Shown: one piece after another, positions 30,560-43,911 of the stretch
Position numbering within the stretch: the stretch's first letter is position 1
How the letters are laid out: each line of letters opens with the position of its first letter
Assembly (NCBI RefSeq): GCF_901709675.1
Contig: NC_051095.1
Coordinates: 8,643,956 to 8,707,955 of the forward strand
Length of the DNA: 64,000 nt
Source: Syngnathus acus
Lineage: Eukaryota > Chordata > Actinopteri > Syngnathiformes > Syngnathidae
Direction of reading: 5' to 3'
Program-made: the position numbers and the translations under genes
Notes under the pieces: generated by a model
Seen by the model: the letters and a program-made list of their open reading frames with translations, nothing else
The model's database searches: none
Told to the model about the DNA's origin: nothing

Positions 30560-30830
30560 AAATACCTGACCCGATGCTTTGGCCCCATCGGAGCTTTAAC
30601 TGCCCAATCGACCAATCATAAATTAGCTGCGGCAGGCTGTTATTAAAAGACCCAGACATCCGCCCAGCGACGGAATCTCATTCGCTTGGCGGGACCGCCC
30701 GCGGTCATCGCCACTGGTCAGTGGGTGTTTGTGTCACATTTCTCATTACTTGAGAGGATGATTTATTGTTGGTTTAATTAAAAGCTCCTGGGTTCCAGTC
30801 AATTAAGACCCCTTGCTTCTAAGAGTTAGG
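30560..30830. promoter_or_regulatory. Candidate intronic regulatory element (unproven)
   Basis: This stretch has no simple repeats, is GC-balanced, and has several site-like words close together: CCAATCATAAATTAG (30611-30625), CGCCCAGCGACGG, GGTTTAATTAAAAG (30770-30783) and GTCAATTAAGACC (30798-30810). Such composition is typical of vertebrate conserved non-coding elements, which are frequent in developmental gene introns. Conservation cannot be judged from one sequence. Confidence 0.25.
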
Positions 30831-33800
30831 GTCTGTCTGTGTGTGTCCCCGTGTGCGCTTGTTAGCGTGTCTGAGTCCAAACCAGGAAATGAAGTAGACA
30901 AAAATGAGGACTTGGAGACTTCTACATCATCAAAATGGATAGTTTTTGTTTATTTAAGAGGCTCATCTTTCTAAAAATTAAAATGCATAATCAAGCTTTT
31001 TGGTGCTATGGCATGATGACAACTATAAAAATGTTTTAATGATTTGGATCTTGGTGGATAAGAAAGTCAATTAGTCAGAGTCCAATTATGCTCATGTGAG
31101 AGCCTCGCACCCGCCTGCCAGTCTGAGTGTTAGACTGAAAGCTGAGTTCATTAGTTCACACAGTCAGATTGTTAAATGGGTCGGGGCACTGGCTTGGAGG
31201 GGGTTCAACCTGTTTTGGTGAAGTCAAAGATAAGTCACGCAGTGACCGCACTCCATGCTGTGATTGTCCAGATGGGAGGTGGCAGTAGGTGGAGATAGAT
31301 TAAAGTTGCTTAGCTTTATGATTGGCGTTTTTTTGGCCGAGCCATTAAAAAAAAAAAAAAAATTTTAACACAAGGCAAAAATATTTTGCGACTGAGTTCT
31401 GTTTTTTTGTCTGAACTATGTTAAATGCCTAATACATATATTCATATTTATTAATATATACAAGGGGTGCAACAAAAAACAATTTGAATTGGACAATCAG
31501 TTTTGATTGAAAATATATTGAATTGTATTTTCTTGGAAAGTTCCTTTGATGGAAATTGCCACGTTCAGACATTTTCCACTTGAAAATCAAATCATCATTT
31601 TAGAATTTTATTTTTTATCCAGTCTTTTATCCAATTTAAAAGCATGACGGATGGGCAGATTTCCACTACGGACAAGAAGCCACACATTCCCACATTTCCT
31701 CTCGCCTGCATCCCCCTGACAGATTTATAGTCCAAAATCTCAAACAAACACACGACAAAATGCATCAAGTTCTTGCAAACACAGCAGAGCAAACACGACT
31801 CAGCGCTCGCTCATGCGGGACGGAATGTGTGAGGGGCCGCGAGCGATGCGCTCGCACCTCAGCGCCATTCTCCGATACCTCACAGGTACACCGAGGACTT
31901 CAACACTGGAGTCAAAACAACGCGTACATCCATGCTGCCTTTCTTGAGCAAGGGGCAATGAAGAGCTTTTGGCTCCCTGTCTTTATAGGTGCCGAAAGGA
32001 CTGGGCTGGTTTACCTTTTTTTTTTTTTTTTACACACCAACTCATTGTCTCCGTGTGTCCCTCCCCCCTCTGCACCACTAAGAATGCCATGTCTGTGTGA
32101 CCTTGTGACCTCAGGTACTCTGCAGGTGTGCACCCCTACAGAAGAGCAGGGAGGAATGTTTTTATACTCACACACGCGCACACACACGGAGGGACACGCA
32201 TGACTGGGTACCAACTACCTGTTTCTGTCTTTGTCTTCTGCCTGCCTGCCGTATAAAATACACCTTCTGAGTGAGTGTCAGTTTATTCCAATGTGTACAT
32301 CATTTCTTGTGGCCTCGTTAAGACAGCAAGTACCGATATCTTGAAATAAGACCGGTATCGACACAGATATCTGGTATCGGTACCCTTAATCAATCCTCAA
32401 ACTTTTGCAATAGAGGAATGATAATTAGTATTCTAGATTTTGATGCTTTTGTCTGGAAAAAAATTACATTTCTCTACTATCTATTGTAGTCTTATGAGCA
32501 ACCCTGATGTGCTACATTCATTTATACTAAAATGTTACTTACAAAGCAACAGATGCCTTTTTCATATTTACAAATTATAGGAAAGTCGCTTTTAATTTTA
32601 AGAAGAGGCCAATTGTGAAAGACTGCAAAATAAACCATCGAAACTAGTCGCCATCGGTCGACATTGCACGAGAAGCGTACTCGTATTCGCAAAACCTCTT
32701 TGGACACGAGACAGCTATAATACATCGAATTGTTTGGGCACTTGCGCTATTAAAGTGAAAGCCAATTCTAGGCCAAGCATGATTTCAGCAGGTCTGTGTG
32801 AACAAAAACTTTCTTAAAATGAGGTAAACTTGGTCTTCTCTTTCCTTTCTGCTCCCCTGTATGTATGTCTATAGTTGCCCTAGCCACCCATCCACCCATC
32901 CAGTGCTCTATGCAGTGAGAAAGTCATTAGTGATAGTAGTTTGTCCAGGGATTAGGGGGCTAAGCTGGTAAATACAGCGAGGCTTTCAGCTGGCAGTCAA
33001 AGTGGAGAAGAAAGAAAGTGAGCGGCACAAAGGCAGACCGTAAAAAAGAAAGTGAGACGGCGGATCCGGTCAGTTTAAAGGGGAAAAGAAGAAGAATGCG
33101 ACCTCCCTGGCTGCTCATTAAAAGTTGAAGCAATTCAAACAGAACTGGTGGCAGCTTGCGCTCGTTTCGGCGGGAAACCAAACACGGAATAAACGCGCTG
33201 ACTTTTCCCACTTGCGTTGTTGTCCGACTCCAGAGGAGCTAACAAAGGGCGGTAGAGACATTGTGGGGAAGCTGGATATGCGCGAACACAGGAATTCCAT
33301 TCATAAAATAAAATAAAAATTCTGTTAATAAAGCAAAATATAGTGGGTAAATAAAATCTATTGTTGGATGTTGCATCCAGTGTTACACAAATGGAAGAAA
33401 AGTAGATGCGCAATTATCTCAAACACTATAGATCCGGTGTCTTTAAAAATCAATATTATTTGTTTACCTCACTATCTTTGCATACCACCACCCACACCTT
33501 TCAACTTTAGTAACCATTTTGTTCTGTCTATCTTTTCAATTTGTCATTTTAACTGACTAGACAAATAAAACTCAGCCCATTCATTCAATACTGTCATTTA
33601 AAAATGTTGTGTGGCATATGGTGCATGATTACTGCACCTGTATTTAGCCCACTTAGAACATTTTATTCCGCATGTGCCAAGTAATGTCATGTTATTATAA
33701 TCACACTGTTTGTCTGTAGTACGTAGTTGAATTAGCTGTTATTTTACTTGGTTTGAATTCCGAAATCGTTTCATGAATGTGAAAGTGGGTGAAAGTTTAT

Positions 33801-33974
33801 AACCAAAGACCTAAGACTTTACCAGAAATATCTAGCAATCAGAAATTCATGAAAATCTGCCAATTATTACCGTTTTTTTTCCATGTATAATGCGCCCCCA
33901 TGTATAATACGCACCCTAAAAATGGCATGTCGATGCTGGAAAAAAGCCTGTACCCATGTATAATACGTCCCAAT

Positions 33975-34206
33975 GATCGTCACACACGCATCTGGGTGTG
34001 GTGAAATTTATCCTCTGCATTTGACCCATCCCCGTGTGATTTTGATCCATCCCTTGGGGGAGAGGGGAGCAGTGAGCAGCAGCGGCGCCGCGCTCGGGAA
34101 TCATTTGGTGATCTAACCCCCCAATTCCAACCCTTAATGCTGAGTGCCAAACAGGGAGGCAATGGGTCTCATTTTTATAGTCTTTGGTATGACCTGGCCG
34201 GGTTAC
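33975..34206 (-). mobile_element. Truncated tRNA-type SINE nested in the TIR element
   Basis: The text GTGGTGAAATTTATCCTCTG, TTTGACCCATCCCC, GGGGAGCAGTGAGCAGCAGC, GGGAATCATTTGGTGAT and TGCTGAGTGCCAAACAGGGA in this order matches a very common teleost SINE family that I recall. Its tRNA-like head would follow after TGACCTGGCCGGGTT on the right but is cut off, so the copy is promoterless. Orientation is inferred from the remembered consensus. Confidence 0.75.
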
Positions 34207-34530
34207 TTAAGTCCGTAAACGTAAAATTATTTCAGAAAAAAGATCATCTTTGGGAACAACCGGATGTTATTCTGCCGGTCAGTATCACTGCGCATGCAGT
34301 AGCAAACTCGATAGCGAAGAAATATGTGAGACTCTCAACGGGATCACCAATATTTGAGTGATGTTCCAGTTATTTATCACAATTAGTTTACCAAGTCTGT
34401 GTTTTGAGTTCCTCCAATAAACCCTGGTCCAAGCTGCACTTGGTCGCCCCGCTCCTTTCCACACTCCATCCGTGACAAGATTTTCTTCAAAAATTGTTGT
34501 ACCATGATTTTCTTCAAAAAAAAAAAAAAA
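34207..34530. other. Filler sequence inside the nested element
   Basis: A stretch of unidentified origin between the SINE and the right end. It includes CAATAAACCCTGG (34417-34429), which looks like a polyadenylation-type motif of a retroelement end. A short local duplication of GATTTTCTTCAAAAA (about 34480-34494 and 34506-34520) sits near the right end. No protein is visible. Confidence 0.4.
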
Positions 34531-35344
34531 TAATAATAATTGTACCCATGTAGAATGCGCACCCCAGATTTTAGGACAATAAATTAGTTAAATTTTGCGC
34601 ATTATACATGGCAAAAACGGTATTTAAAATGAACTCCACTAGAAGATATTGAATAAAACCTTGGTTTAACAGAAGAACGAAGGTGATGAGGAGGAGGAGT
34701 GGATGAAGGAGGGTGTGAAGTCAAGGAAGTAGCCTGAAAAGACATTTGTGTACACAGACAAGTGGGGGGCCTCCAGCCTAAACGAAATGAACTCCGACGG
34801 ACTGAAAGCTTTTAAACAAACTGATGTGCGACGCGTCAAAGTTGGGCTCAGACCGACTCCTAAATCCCCCAAATAAAAATTCATGAGCTGTGTTTTTCCT
34901 TTCTCCCGTTAGATGACGTCCGAAGCAGCTAGCTTTCATTAACGTGATGCTTTTACTTGAAAGAGAGGCGGCTCAATTGGCCCGATGGCTCGCTATTAGG
35001 TTTGATGTCGGGCCGCTGACCCGAGCCGAGGCGGTCCAAACGGTGCCCGGTCGGCCATTACGATAAGTGGAGTCAAAGGCATGGCGGTTAAACGGAGGTA
35101 CTGCCCCATTAGCCACTGCGGCGGGAATGTTAATGGTCAGTTTGAGACTTTTGGTGGTTACGTCCATTAGGTGATTGAAAGCACACTGCTTTTGCACACT
35201 TAATTGTGGAACTCGTTAAGGGAAACAAAGACGAGAGCGGGTTTCAAGGCGAAATTGCTTATTTTGCTTTAGGGGCTATAAAAGTTTTCAGCCATCTTTT
35301 TTGGATAGCTTTTTACTGCCTATTACTGGAAGATGGCCCCAAAC

Positions 35345-35433
35345 TGACTTTGGATGAAAGACGACGTTCACCCTGGATTAGTCGCAAATCTGTTTGGGAG
35401 AAAGCCTGGGGAGAACACACAAACGCCACATGA
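35345..35433 (-). mobile_element. Decayed SINE/LINE-tail fragment
   Basis: GTTCACCCTGGATTAGTCGC and GAAAGCCTGGGGAGAACACA with CAAACGCCACA recall the common fish repeat containing GGGGAGAACATGCAAACTCC and a CCTGGACTGGTCGCC-type segment. Heavily mutated, so the assignment is tentative. Confidence 0.45.
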
Positions 35434-37941
35434 GCGGTCGAACGACTGCTAGATTGTCGACGCTAAGGTGATGACAGCGGAGAAGTCGTCGATTAATCGG
35501 TTAATTGTCATTGAATTTTTTTTCCAGTTGTCACTCGATGTGCTTTGGACCTTTCCTACTTTGGACATGAAACTGTAAACCCTCACAAGTCAAACTATTT
35601 CTCTTTGAATGCCTTCAAGGTTCAAGTTGCGACCATTCTGCGTGTTTGTGTTCAAGTTTAGCATAGCGGACAGTCCAAAAAGGAGAAGGAAGCTGCGGGC
35701 GATCGGTTCCTCGCTGTACTCTCAAGGCGGTTTGGTTTTGTGAGTGTCCGTCTTGTTCTGATCACGGGTTAGCGAAGGGGCAAGCTTACAACCCAGCGGT
35801 TGTGTGTGCGTGCGTGCACATGCACGTGTCCGTCCGTTACCCTCAGATCACATGAGCGTGGGTGGTTGAAAAATGTGAAATAAAGGCAGTAGAATGTATG
35901 CCAAAATATTTATACGGTACGGTAGAAGACTGCGTGTATCTCAAAGGCCTATTTACAGTTGAAGGAAAATGATGATTAAAGAGAGAGATGTGACCTCGGT
36001 GGTGAGCATGCCGCAAAGCACACACGCGCGCACGCACGCAAGCCGCCTCGATGCTTTTGTTATGTCGTCGTCTCATTCCGAGTCGTCAACAACAATACCT
36101 CACACGTAACGATATGCATTTGAGTAAAGACGGGGTGTAACATTGTCACCACAAGAGAGACCATGAGTGGAAAAGAGTCAAATTGACGGCGTCGCCACAA
36201 CCCGGACCCCCCACGTCCCCCCGGCATCAACCTCAACACTTTTATGATCAAACTACAAAAGAGACTGACGAATAAAAAAAAAAGGGACTTTTTTTTTTTT
36301 TTTTTTACTTTTTGTCCAGCTTTGTTTGCCTACACAGTCTGGCACTGGCTGCGACTCGTAAGTGTGCTCATATTGTTTTATTAAACGTCCTTACATCAGA
36401 TCCAGTTTCATGTGTTCCCCATTAGCCATTTCATTTGTGTCATATTGCAAAATACACCGGTGGCACTTGGGCTAACAAAACAAAACAAAGCAATGATGTA
36501 ATTGCGGTCGCAATGGAAGCAGGGCAGCAGAAAGGGCATAACCGTGCACGCACTCGATGCTTTTAATCAGTTCTTTTACCTCAAAGTCTCTGACCGTGAG
36601 GCGCAATGAGCCAAAAAGTGACAGTCTAGCGGTGTTGTTTGATTGTTGCCAAGCAACCACGTCCAAACAAGGTTCCTTCGTATTTTGCAGTTTGTTTCAT
36701 TGTAAAGTCTCTGCTCTACACGTTGGTATCTGTCAGTTTTGTTGATTCTCTCTCGACTCGGTTGCTGTGTAAAAAAGCATTTGGGGAAAATTGGGCTAAA
36801 TCTAATTTGAGACGGCACCCTTATTGAATTATGGAGGCGAATAATCTGAACCTCATTCAAAGACAAAACTTAGTTTGAAGTTTGAGGGAATTCTGATTAT
36901 TTTTATTCAACATCCAGAGTGACGTCTTCTTTCTACTGCAACTCACTTACAAAATTGACCCCAGCTCTGGTTATAGAAAGGGAAGCACTGCCTGGATACA
37001 TCGCAGAATTGCTCCTGCCCAAATGCAACAGTGACCACAAGAACGTCGTCCATAAATGCTTGTTTTTCTATATTGAAAAGCAAACACACTTCATATGGTG
37101 AAACGCTTCCGATCCCACGCTAACCCCGATTAGCCGTCAAGCCCGCATCTGCTTTGCTGCTCAATCGTTGCTAATCGTGGCCAGGATGATCTTAGCAGGC
37201 AGGTCCTGTTGAAAGGTTTCCCGCCGGGCTGTTAATGCACGGGTCAGCCACCGTGAAAAGTGCTTAGGTGCTGCAAAGCGCCGTAAAGGACTTGAAGGAA
37301 TGACAAAGTTAATCTCTGCCGGGAGAGGAAACGGACAGGGAAAGGAAAGTCTCCAACACACGCGCGTAATAAAGCAGCACATATATTGTATATGTTTTTC
37401 ATATATAAAAATCACTCACTCACACAGACACACTAAATGCACACACCCCTGCGCACACTCACGCACTCATGTCATTGAGCGTGCACAACAAAGATAAACA
37501 ATCCAACACGTCTGGAGGAGCACTTTGTTCAGCCTTGACTTGCATGCTCACCTCATGTCACACACCACCAGCACTCAAAGCATCATGAGATTCATACGCC
37601 GCTACTTGTCTGGCATCTGCTGCGTACGACGCTTGCTCTTGACCCGTAACCTCGACAACGAACCGACTGTCATTACGTCAGCTCCAGACAAAGAGTGTGA
37701 GGGTCATTGCTGTGACATTGAACTACAGTAACAGGAAGCAAACCTGACTGCAAATCGTGACAAATTTGAATCATTTCCACTTACAAATGAATTACAGATC
37801 ATTTGAATTAAAAAAAAATAATTGACCAGAATTGCCGCAACCTTTGTGTAATTTCCCCTAACAACCCAGGCTAAACTAAGTTCCTTCCAACGTATGACCT
37901 CAAAATACCTCTTTGACAGCATATTGTGGCATCTTAGTGTA

Positions 37942-38009
37942 GAGATTTGAACCCAGAACCTCTCGACTGTGAAGCAGGAGTGAGAACCACCATTTGCCAT
38001 ACCGCCTAG
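37942..38009 (-). mobile_element. tRNA-derived SINE head fragment
   Basis: On the minus strand the order is TAGGCGGTATGGC, CTTCACAGTCGAGAGGTTCT, then a B-box GGGTTCAAATC (37944-37954). This is the tRNA-like promoter region of the same general SINE class as at 3455 and 9308. The element stops shortly after the B-box. Confidence 0.65.
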
Positions 38010-39405
38010 CTTAAAATGTTTTGCTTGAGGGGAAAAACAACCAACACAACCAAAGTAGCAGAAAGTGAAAATACACAACCGTAGCAATGACTACACAGAT
38101 TATCCAACTGACCTTGTATTGATTTTTTTATAATTACGATAGGAATGATGGACCTCAAATGTTGCCTGTTACCACGTTAACAGTGTGCATCAACCCGGTA
38201 TTTTTTTTACTTCATTGGCTTATTATGGGATGCAATGCGGTGCAACCAGTGGCTGTACTACACACACGCACACCCGCACACACACACACACACGTGAAAG
38301 GAGGCCCATACTTGTCTTTACATTACTGCTGTTCATTGACCCATTCAAGTCCAACGCTCCACAACAAAGTATATGTGCTTGTGTGTGCGCATGTGCGTAT
38401 GTGCGCGTGATACATATCTAAATTAAAAGGGGTCTGTCCCGTTTCCGTGTGCCCAGTGCGTGTTTGCAGGTATTAGACCTTCCCACCGGGTTCAGCTTTC
38501 ACTCAGCACATTTGATTAAAGCGCCTCCTCCGAGCACTCTTTCATCTCAAAGGATTTTTTTTTTTTAAATTCCTGTTCCAGAACGCTCCGAGCGGGGCTC
38601 TTTACCGACAGACGCCAAGAAGCCGCTACTATTACTTCGGTCTTCCTCAGGAATTAAACGAGTGATTAATAGAGTGCCGATGTGCCGTGGAAGTGATTTA
38701 AAGTAGTACAAAGACGAGGAAACACTTAAGGAGGATTACAGGGGAGGAAGGAAGACATTTTTTTTTTTTATTGTCCATTAAGTCGCATCCCAAAGTGAGC
38801 CGTTAAGTGCGGAGTTAAAACAAACTGATCCTGATTTACTGATTATTGCCATGCCGTGGCCACCAATGGCGAAACTACATTGGAGTATTTATTTTGAAAC
38901 AAACCATTCTAAATTATGACATAAACAAATACTATCACACACTATATGTTCTGTCCACACGAATAAACCCGCCTTGACAGTGCTGGGATGAATGTGGCTG
39001 AAACTTCACTACCAGTTTGGAGTTTTCAAAGCTAAGTCGGACGAGTGTTGGTAGCTTTGCTTTCTGCGAGCGTATCTATTCTGAGAGCTCATGCTGACAT
39101 GTTAAAGTCCAGTTTACGCTCGTCAAGGCGGCACATGGAGGCGACCTGGCGGGAACTCGAATCATCCCAAATATTTGCAGAGGAGACAAGTGAGAGGATT
39201 GTGGCCTCCGGTTGGCTGCATGACCACACGCTTGTTTGTGGTGTGGCTCACAAAGTCTTCAACTGGGAGGCGGGAAAGACAAAGGGACTATCTGAGATCC
39301 AATGCGATTTAAGAAAAGTCGACATTTTTGGAACTGTTATAAACTGACCAATATTGTGTATGTGTGTGTGAATGATTGCATTTTTACCCATGACAGAACA
39401 ATAGG

Positions 39406-39715
<310 letters not shown>

Positions 39716-42700
39716 CGGCTGCCTCCTGAGATGGATACATTTTCAAATGATCACATCTCAAACATTCCTAGGAAATCACAATCTCCCATCGCTGCTTAGC
39801 AATTTTTTTTAGAACAGGCTAGTGGGCTACTCAGGTGTCCCCTTTAGTAGACACTCACCTAAACAGACACACGAACCTATACTTCCACACTTAGACAACA
39901 TTTCACTTTGATTCGCAAGCCTACAAACTCCGCCGTAACGGTCCGCCTGCAGGTCACTGATTGATACAAACATGTTTATTGTGGCTTTCGGTGGTGTACA
40001 ACTTCACCTCTTCTTCTCCTCTTTCCATTCTTTCATAGTAACCAAAATGTTGCGTGTTTGTTGATCTATCACCAAAAATATGCTCATCTGAAAAGCACAA
40101 GAAAGCCAACATTTTTTTTTAGAGACATTGTGGGACGACTCGAGCCACATGAAGAGCATTCAACATCTTATCTTAACCGCCACTCTGATTTTTCCGGGAC
40201 ATTTCTAACCTTCCTCATGATGTTTCGACGCCGGCCAGACGTCGCGAAACCACCACTGTATATCTACAAACGCATGACTTCCAGTTTGAGACTCGCACGC
40301 ATTCTTTTCTGCACGGTGGGGCATCTGAGGTCAAACGCAAATCGAACTCTCCTCATACGAAAGCCTGAATGGCAAAAGTGTAATGAAAGATGAGACTCTT
40401 AAAAAATAAAAAATAAAAAGCATACGGCTTCTTTTGAATGTCACCAAAAATCCCAACGAAAAAGCCCAAACTTGTAAATGTAATTTTCAGATGCTTGTTG
40501 AATGAAATGAGGTCCAAAAGTTATACTGATGTCACCACATGACATGCACACTAACAAACTCAAATCTACACACACTCGCCTGATTTGAAAAACAGTTTAA
40601 AGTAAGACGGGTACGTATTAGCGTGCGCCATTCCTAATCTAATCCATATAAACGCGCGGTCGGTCGGTCGGTCGCTCCACAACATGCCAGGAATAAGTGT
40701 GTGCGCACCAGTGTTGCTGTAGGGCCGCCTGTGTGGGTTTGAGAGTTCTAACGAGATGGTGTTAATTAAAATCAGAGCAGCCGAAGAATGCAGCGGCAGT
40801 TGCCATTCATAACATTATTGCATTTCTCACACACGCACACATTGTCAGGTCACACACACACACACTTTCCAGGATTATTCGTCCCGCATCAGTGACGCCT
40901 CTTAAAGCAATAAACTAATCCACTTTAAGGTAACAATGAAGTTTTCTGCTGTTTAATGACTTGTGAATGATGATTTTGTTATTGCTGGGTTAAATATACT
41001 TTGTTCACTATGTGGACACAATAAAATCAGCATCTTAATCCAAACCCCCAAAAACATGCTCACAGGCAGTCAAACGCATGCCAAAGAGACAGGCTGCACC
41101 CAAAACTACAACCGCCCTAGCCAATCAGAAGCCAGCCGAAAGTCACGATCACATCACCAAATTCATGGAAGAATACAAATACACAAGACAGCTTATTACT
41201 GCTGATTATGATTGCTTATTGTTGCCGATAAAACACGCATATTCTTGTCTCGCATCAAAGGTGCCGAATCATATCTCGTTAAAAAAAAAAAAAAAAAAAA
41301 AAAAAAACAACAGCCACATGTTCTGCAGATTCCTGAGGATGTGAGTCCTCGTCTCAATTCTCATCTGCTCTAATTACAGCCACGTGGATCTCTCAATGTT
41401 TGCATGTGTGTAAAGTTGAGTCAATCGGGGCAAATATGGAAGAAATGCAAACTATGCCACAGAGAGGCTGCAATGACTAGCAATTATCATAGACTACGTT
41501 ATAATCACAGCGGTGTGTGTGTGTCCATGTATACTTCTTGTACCCTATCGGTTAACCTGACACACATTTGATCTCACACGCACCCCCACACACCTACACA
41601 CACATTTAGGCATACACATTTTGCAATATTCGTGCACATACATCCACGCTATATCATTCATACAAACTGACACACACAACTAAATATTTACAGATTTCAA
41701 TGCACACATACAGACTAACACAAGCTCGCCACACGTTGACACAAACACACACACACACTGAAGCACGTGCGCACACGTTCCTTTAAAACATAACAGTTAA
41801 GACACACACACACACAATGAGAAAAAAAAAACCACTGACAAACACAATAAGGGAGAAACATTCACATACAAATACCTAAACACACAAACACACACTGAGA
41901 CTCATGCACGCACACAATGACATGGTCATCATCCGGCACCTTGTCACTGAGGTGAGGCGCAAGCGTTTACATGCCTACATCTCGTTGTGCGTGCGCGCAT
42001 GTTTTCAGACGTCTCTATGGTCTGATCTGCCAACACGCCCTCCACAGCCAGCTCTGCACCTTGTAAAGCACACACGTGTTGTCCATTGGCAGGGATGACT
42101 CGCCCACCCACTCTCCCCAGCATTGTCTCCTTTGCCTCACAAAATCCAGACCAAACTCATTAATAGAGTTGAAAAAACATCACCCCCATCCCCCACCAAA
42201 AAAAAAATAGAAGCTTTAATTTTAAGAGCAGTTTGCAAGTTACTGTAAACAAAAGGCATTAAAAAAAAGATTAAACAGCACAATATGGATAAAGATAATT
42301 ATGCAAAGTAATGTCATAAAATATCATGCTGCTCTCCCTTCTGGTACGCCTGCCTTGGCCACCTGAAGGCAGTATAATACAAGAGTGCGGTTACACATGA
42401 AGACATCACAGACACTTGTTCTTCGCAGAGGATAAAGAATACATGCCTATCCATTGTTGGCTGAAAAGAATTATAACACTGCCAGCTACGTAGATGCGAT
42501 TTCTTTGTCTCCCCCCCATAATGTGCCAGCATTAGCATTAAGCTAATGGATTCAAAAGCTAATATATGCCATTCTTTTAAAAATACATGCAATTCTCTTT
42601 AGTATGTACTTTCAAGTCAAATGCAAAAAGCCGCCTTGCCTTGCCTAATGAAAAAATTATAATTTCTGGTCCCTTACTGCTTACAACAATAAAGGTATGA

Positions 42701-43472
42701 ATTACTGGTTGACTATTTATTTATCAAGTGAGGCCCAACTTCTTTTTTATTCATTATTCTTGATGATTCTTCGACGAGCGTGTTAATTGGTCACGAGCAG
42801 ACAAGCACCCTCTGCCCTAGATGGCGTTTTCTCGTTCTTTTTATTCTCCCACACATTCAGCTTGTCAACGCCGATAATGATGACGATGAAGATGCCCTCG
42901 GGAGATGCGTTAATTAGCAAGGGGGTGAAAAAACAAAAGCCAGCTAAGCTAAAGGGGTTTTGTTTCAAGAAAATAGAAGCTTTCAGCTCATGTGTCCACA
43001 TCAACTAAAAAGTGTATTTGCAGCTTATTTATGAGGAGACAGCCGTTGCACGATTGCAAAGATAATGGCGTTGACTTTACTGGAGAAGGTGGACGTGTGC
43101 AGCAAAGTGGCAAACTGAAGTTGATTGTCTGGAGCGACGACGGCAGCCTTTAAAGCGCACAAGCGTGACACCGCACGCTTGTAAAAGTAACCCAGTTCAG
43201 CAACAACAACTTTACACTGTCTCTTGCTTTCGTTATGTACAAAAGTGGCCTTTTTTTTCCCCCTCGGGCTTTCTTTATTTTTTTAACATTGGAGTTTTTA
43301 GTGCTGGGGTGGGCTAAAATACATGTTATAATGTGTAAATAAAATGTGCAATTGTTTTTAGAAATGACAAACATTTGTACATTTTTTAAACTTTTATGTA
43401 TTTTTACAGAGAAAAAAAAAAAGAATAGAATTGTTTTTTAATATCTAAAATTATTTTTGATATAGTAATACT
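39716..43472. other. Gene-free stretch with low-complexity CA DNA
   Basis: Contains (CGGT)n at about 40658-40674, a 27-base poly-A at about 41281-41307 and a long CA-rich irregular region (41570-41925). No gene is recognised. Confidence 0.55.
41570..41925. repeat. Long degenerate CA-rich region
   Basis: About 350 bp with repeated ACACAC islands separated by unique words (ACACATTTAGG, ACACACAACTAAAT, GACACAAACACAC). It looks like an old dinucleotide array broken by substitutions, unlike the pure arrays elsewhere. Confidence 0.75.
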
Positions 43473-43590
43473 TAGGCGGGGTGGCTTAATAGTAGGATGG
43501 TTGTCTCCCAATTCTAAGGTTGTGGATTGGATCCTCAACCCTGGTGACCATTTTAGTGTCCCTGAGCAAGGCACTGAACCCAAGTTTGCT
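43473..43590 (+). mobile_element. tRNA-derived SINE with conserved core
   Basis: Head GGCGGGGTGGCTTAATAG (A-box region), a mutated B-box GGATTGGATCC, and the core GTGTCCCTGAGCAAGGCA followed by CTGAACCC (43556-43581) in correct order. That core is typical of a widespread fish SINE. It is the most complete SINE head-plus-core in the window, though its promoter looks damaged. Confidence 0.8.
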
Positions 43591-43888
43591 TGCATTTTGC
43601 ATCTCATCATAAATGTATTATTTTCCTAAAATTTAATTTAAAAAAAGATAAATGCCCATTTTATCTTACTCATCTATAATAATAAATTAATTATTTAAAA
43701 ACTGCTAAATACAAATGTAAAATTGATTATCATACAAAGAATGCATTGGTTGAATAATACAATTAACCTTAACCAGATTTCATTAAAAAAAATGAAAAGT
43801 TCAACTTTGTTTATTGTATCTTAATGATTGTTTTGAGAGTAACATTAGCCAATTATCAAATGAAATAAGTGAAAAACGTTAAATTAAC

Positions 43889-43911
43889 ATTGCAGGGTTC
43901 GATTCCCCCTA
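43889..43911 (+). mobile_element. Isolated SINE B-box fragment
   Basis: CAGGGTTCGATTCCCCC is a near-perfect B-box (GGTTCGANNCC) with no recognisable A-box or tail. About 300 bp from the SINE at 43473, so possibly a remnant of a second insertion. Confidence 0.5.

Larger units (their letters stand above)
28114..33867. other. Gene-free stretch with possible regulatory segments
   Basis: No coding exon recognised. Segments 28345-28590 and 30560-30830 have complex composition with TTAATTA-type words and few repeats, compatible with non-coding regulatory DNA. A GATACC/GGTATC-rich scrap at 32325-32395 resembles hAT MITE ends. Poly-A at 31346-31362 and poly-T at 32016-32031 are also present. Confidence 0.45.
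33868..34622. mobile_element. Terminal-inverted-repeat DNA element carrying nested insertions
   Basis: The left end TACCGTTTTTTTTCCATG plus TATAATGCGC (33868-33894) and the right end (34597-34622), read in reverse as TACCGTTTTTGCCATG plus TATAATGCGC, form about 26-bp inverted repeats with one substitution and one length difference. Sub-terminal copies of CCATGTATAATACGCACC-like text (33898-33915, 33955-33970, 34546-34564) are typical of a non-autonomous fish element. The middle is not transposase: it holds a SINE and other inserted sequence. Confidence 0.8.
34623..39405. other. Gene-free stretch, relatively GC-rich parts
   Basis: No coding exon recognised. The segments 34960-35180 and 37090-37290 are GC-richer, repeat-free and could be regulatory. 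A repeat scrap occurs at 35345-35433 and a SINE at 37942-38009. CA/GCAC runs lie at 35806-35826, 36016-36043, 37421-37480 and 38262-38293. Confidence 0.5.

Noticed and set aside
31463-31500. AAGGGGTGCAACAAAAAAC considered as a hAT terminus
   Set aside because: No partner inverted repeat or target duplication found nearby.
43473-43590. A-box/B-box sequence considered as a tRNA gene
   Set aside because: No cloverleaf arms can be completed and the SINE core follows; it is a tRNA-derived retroposon.
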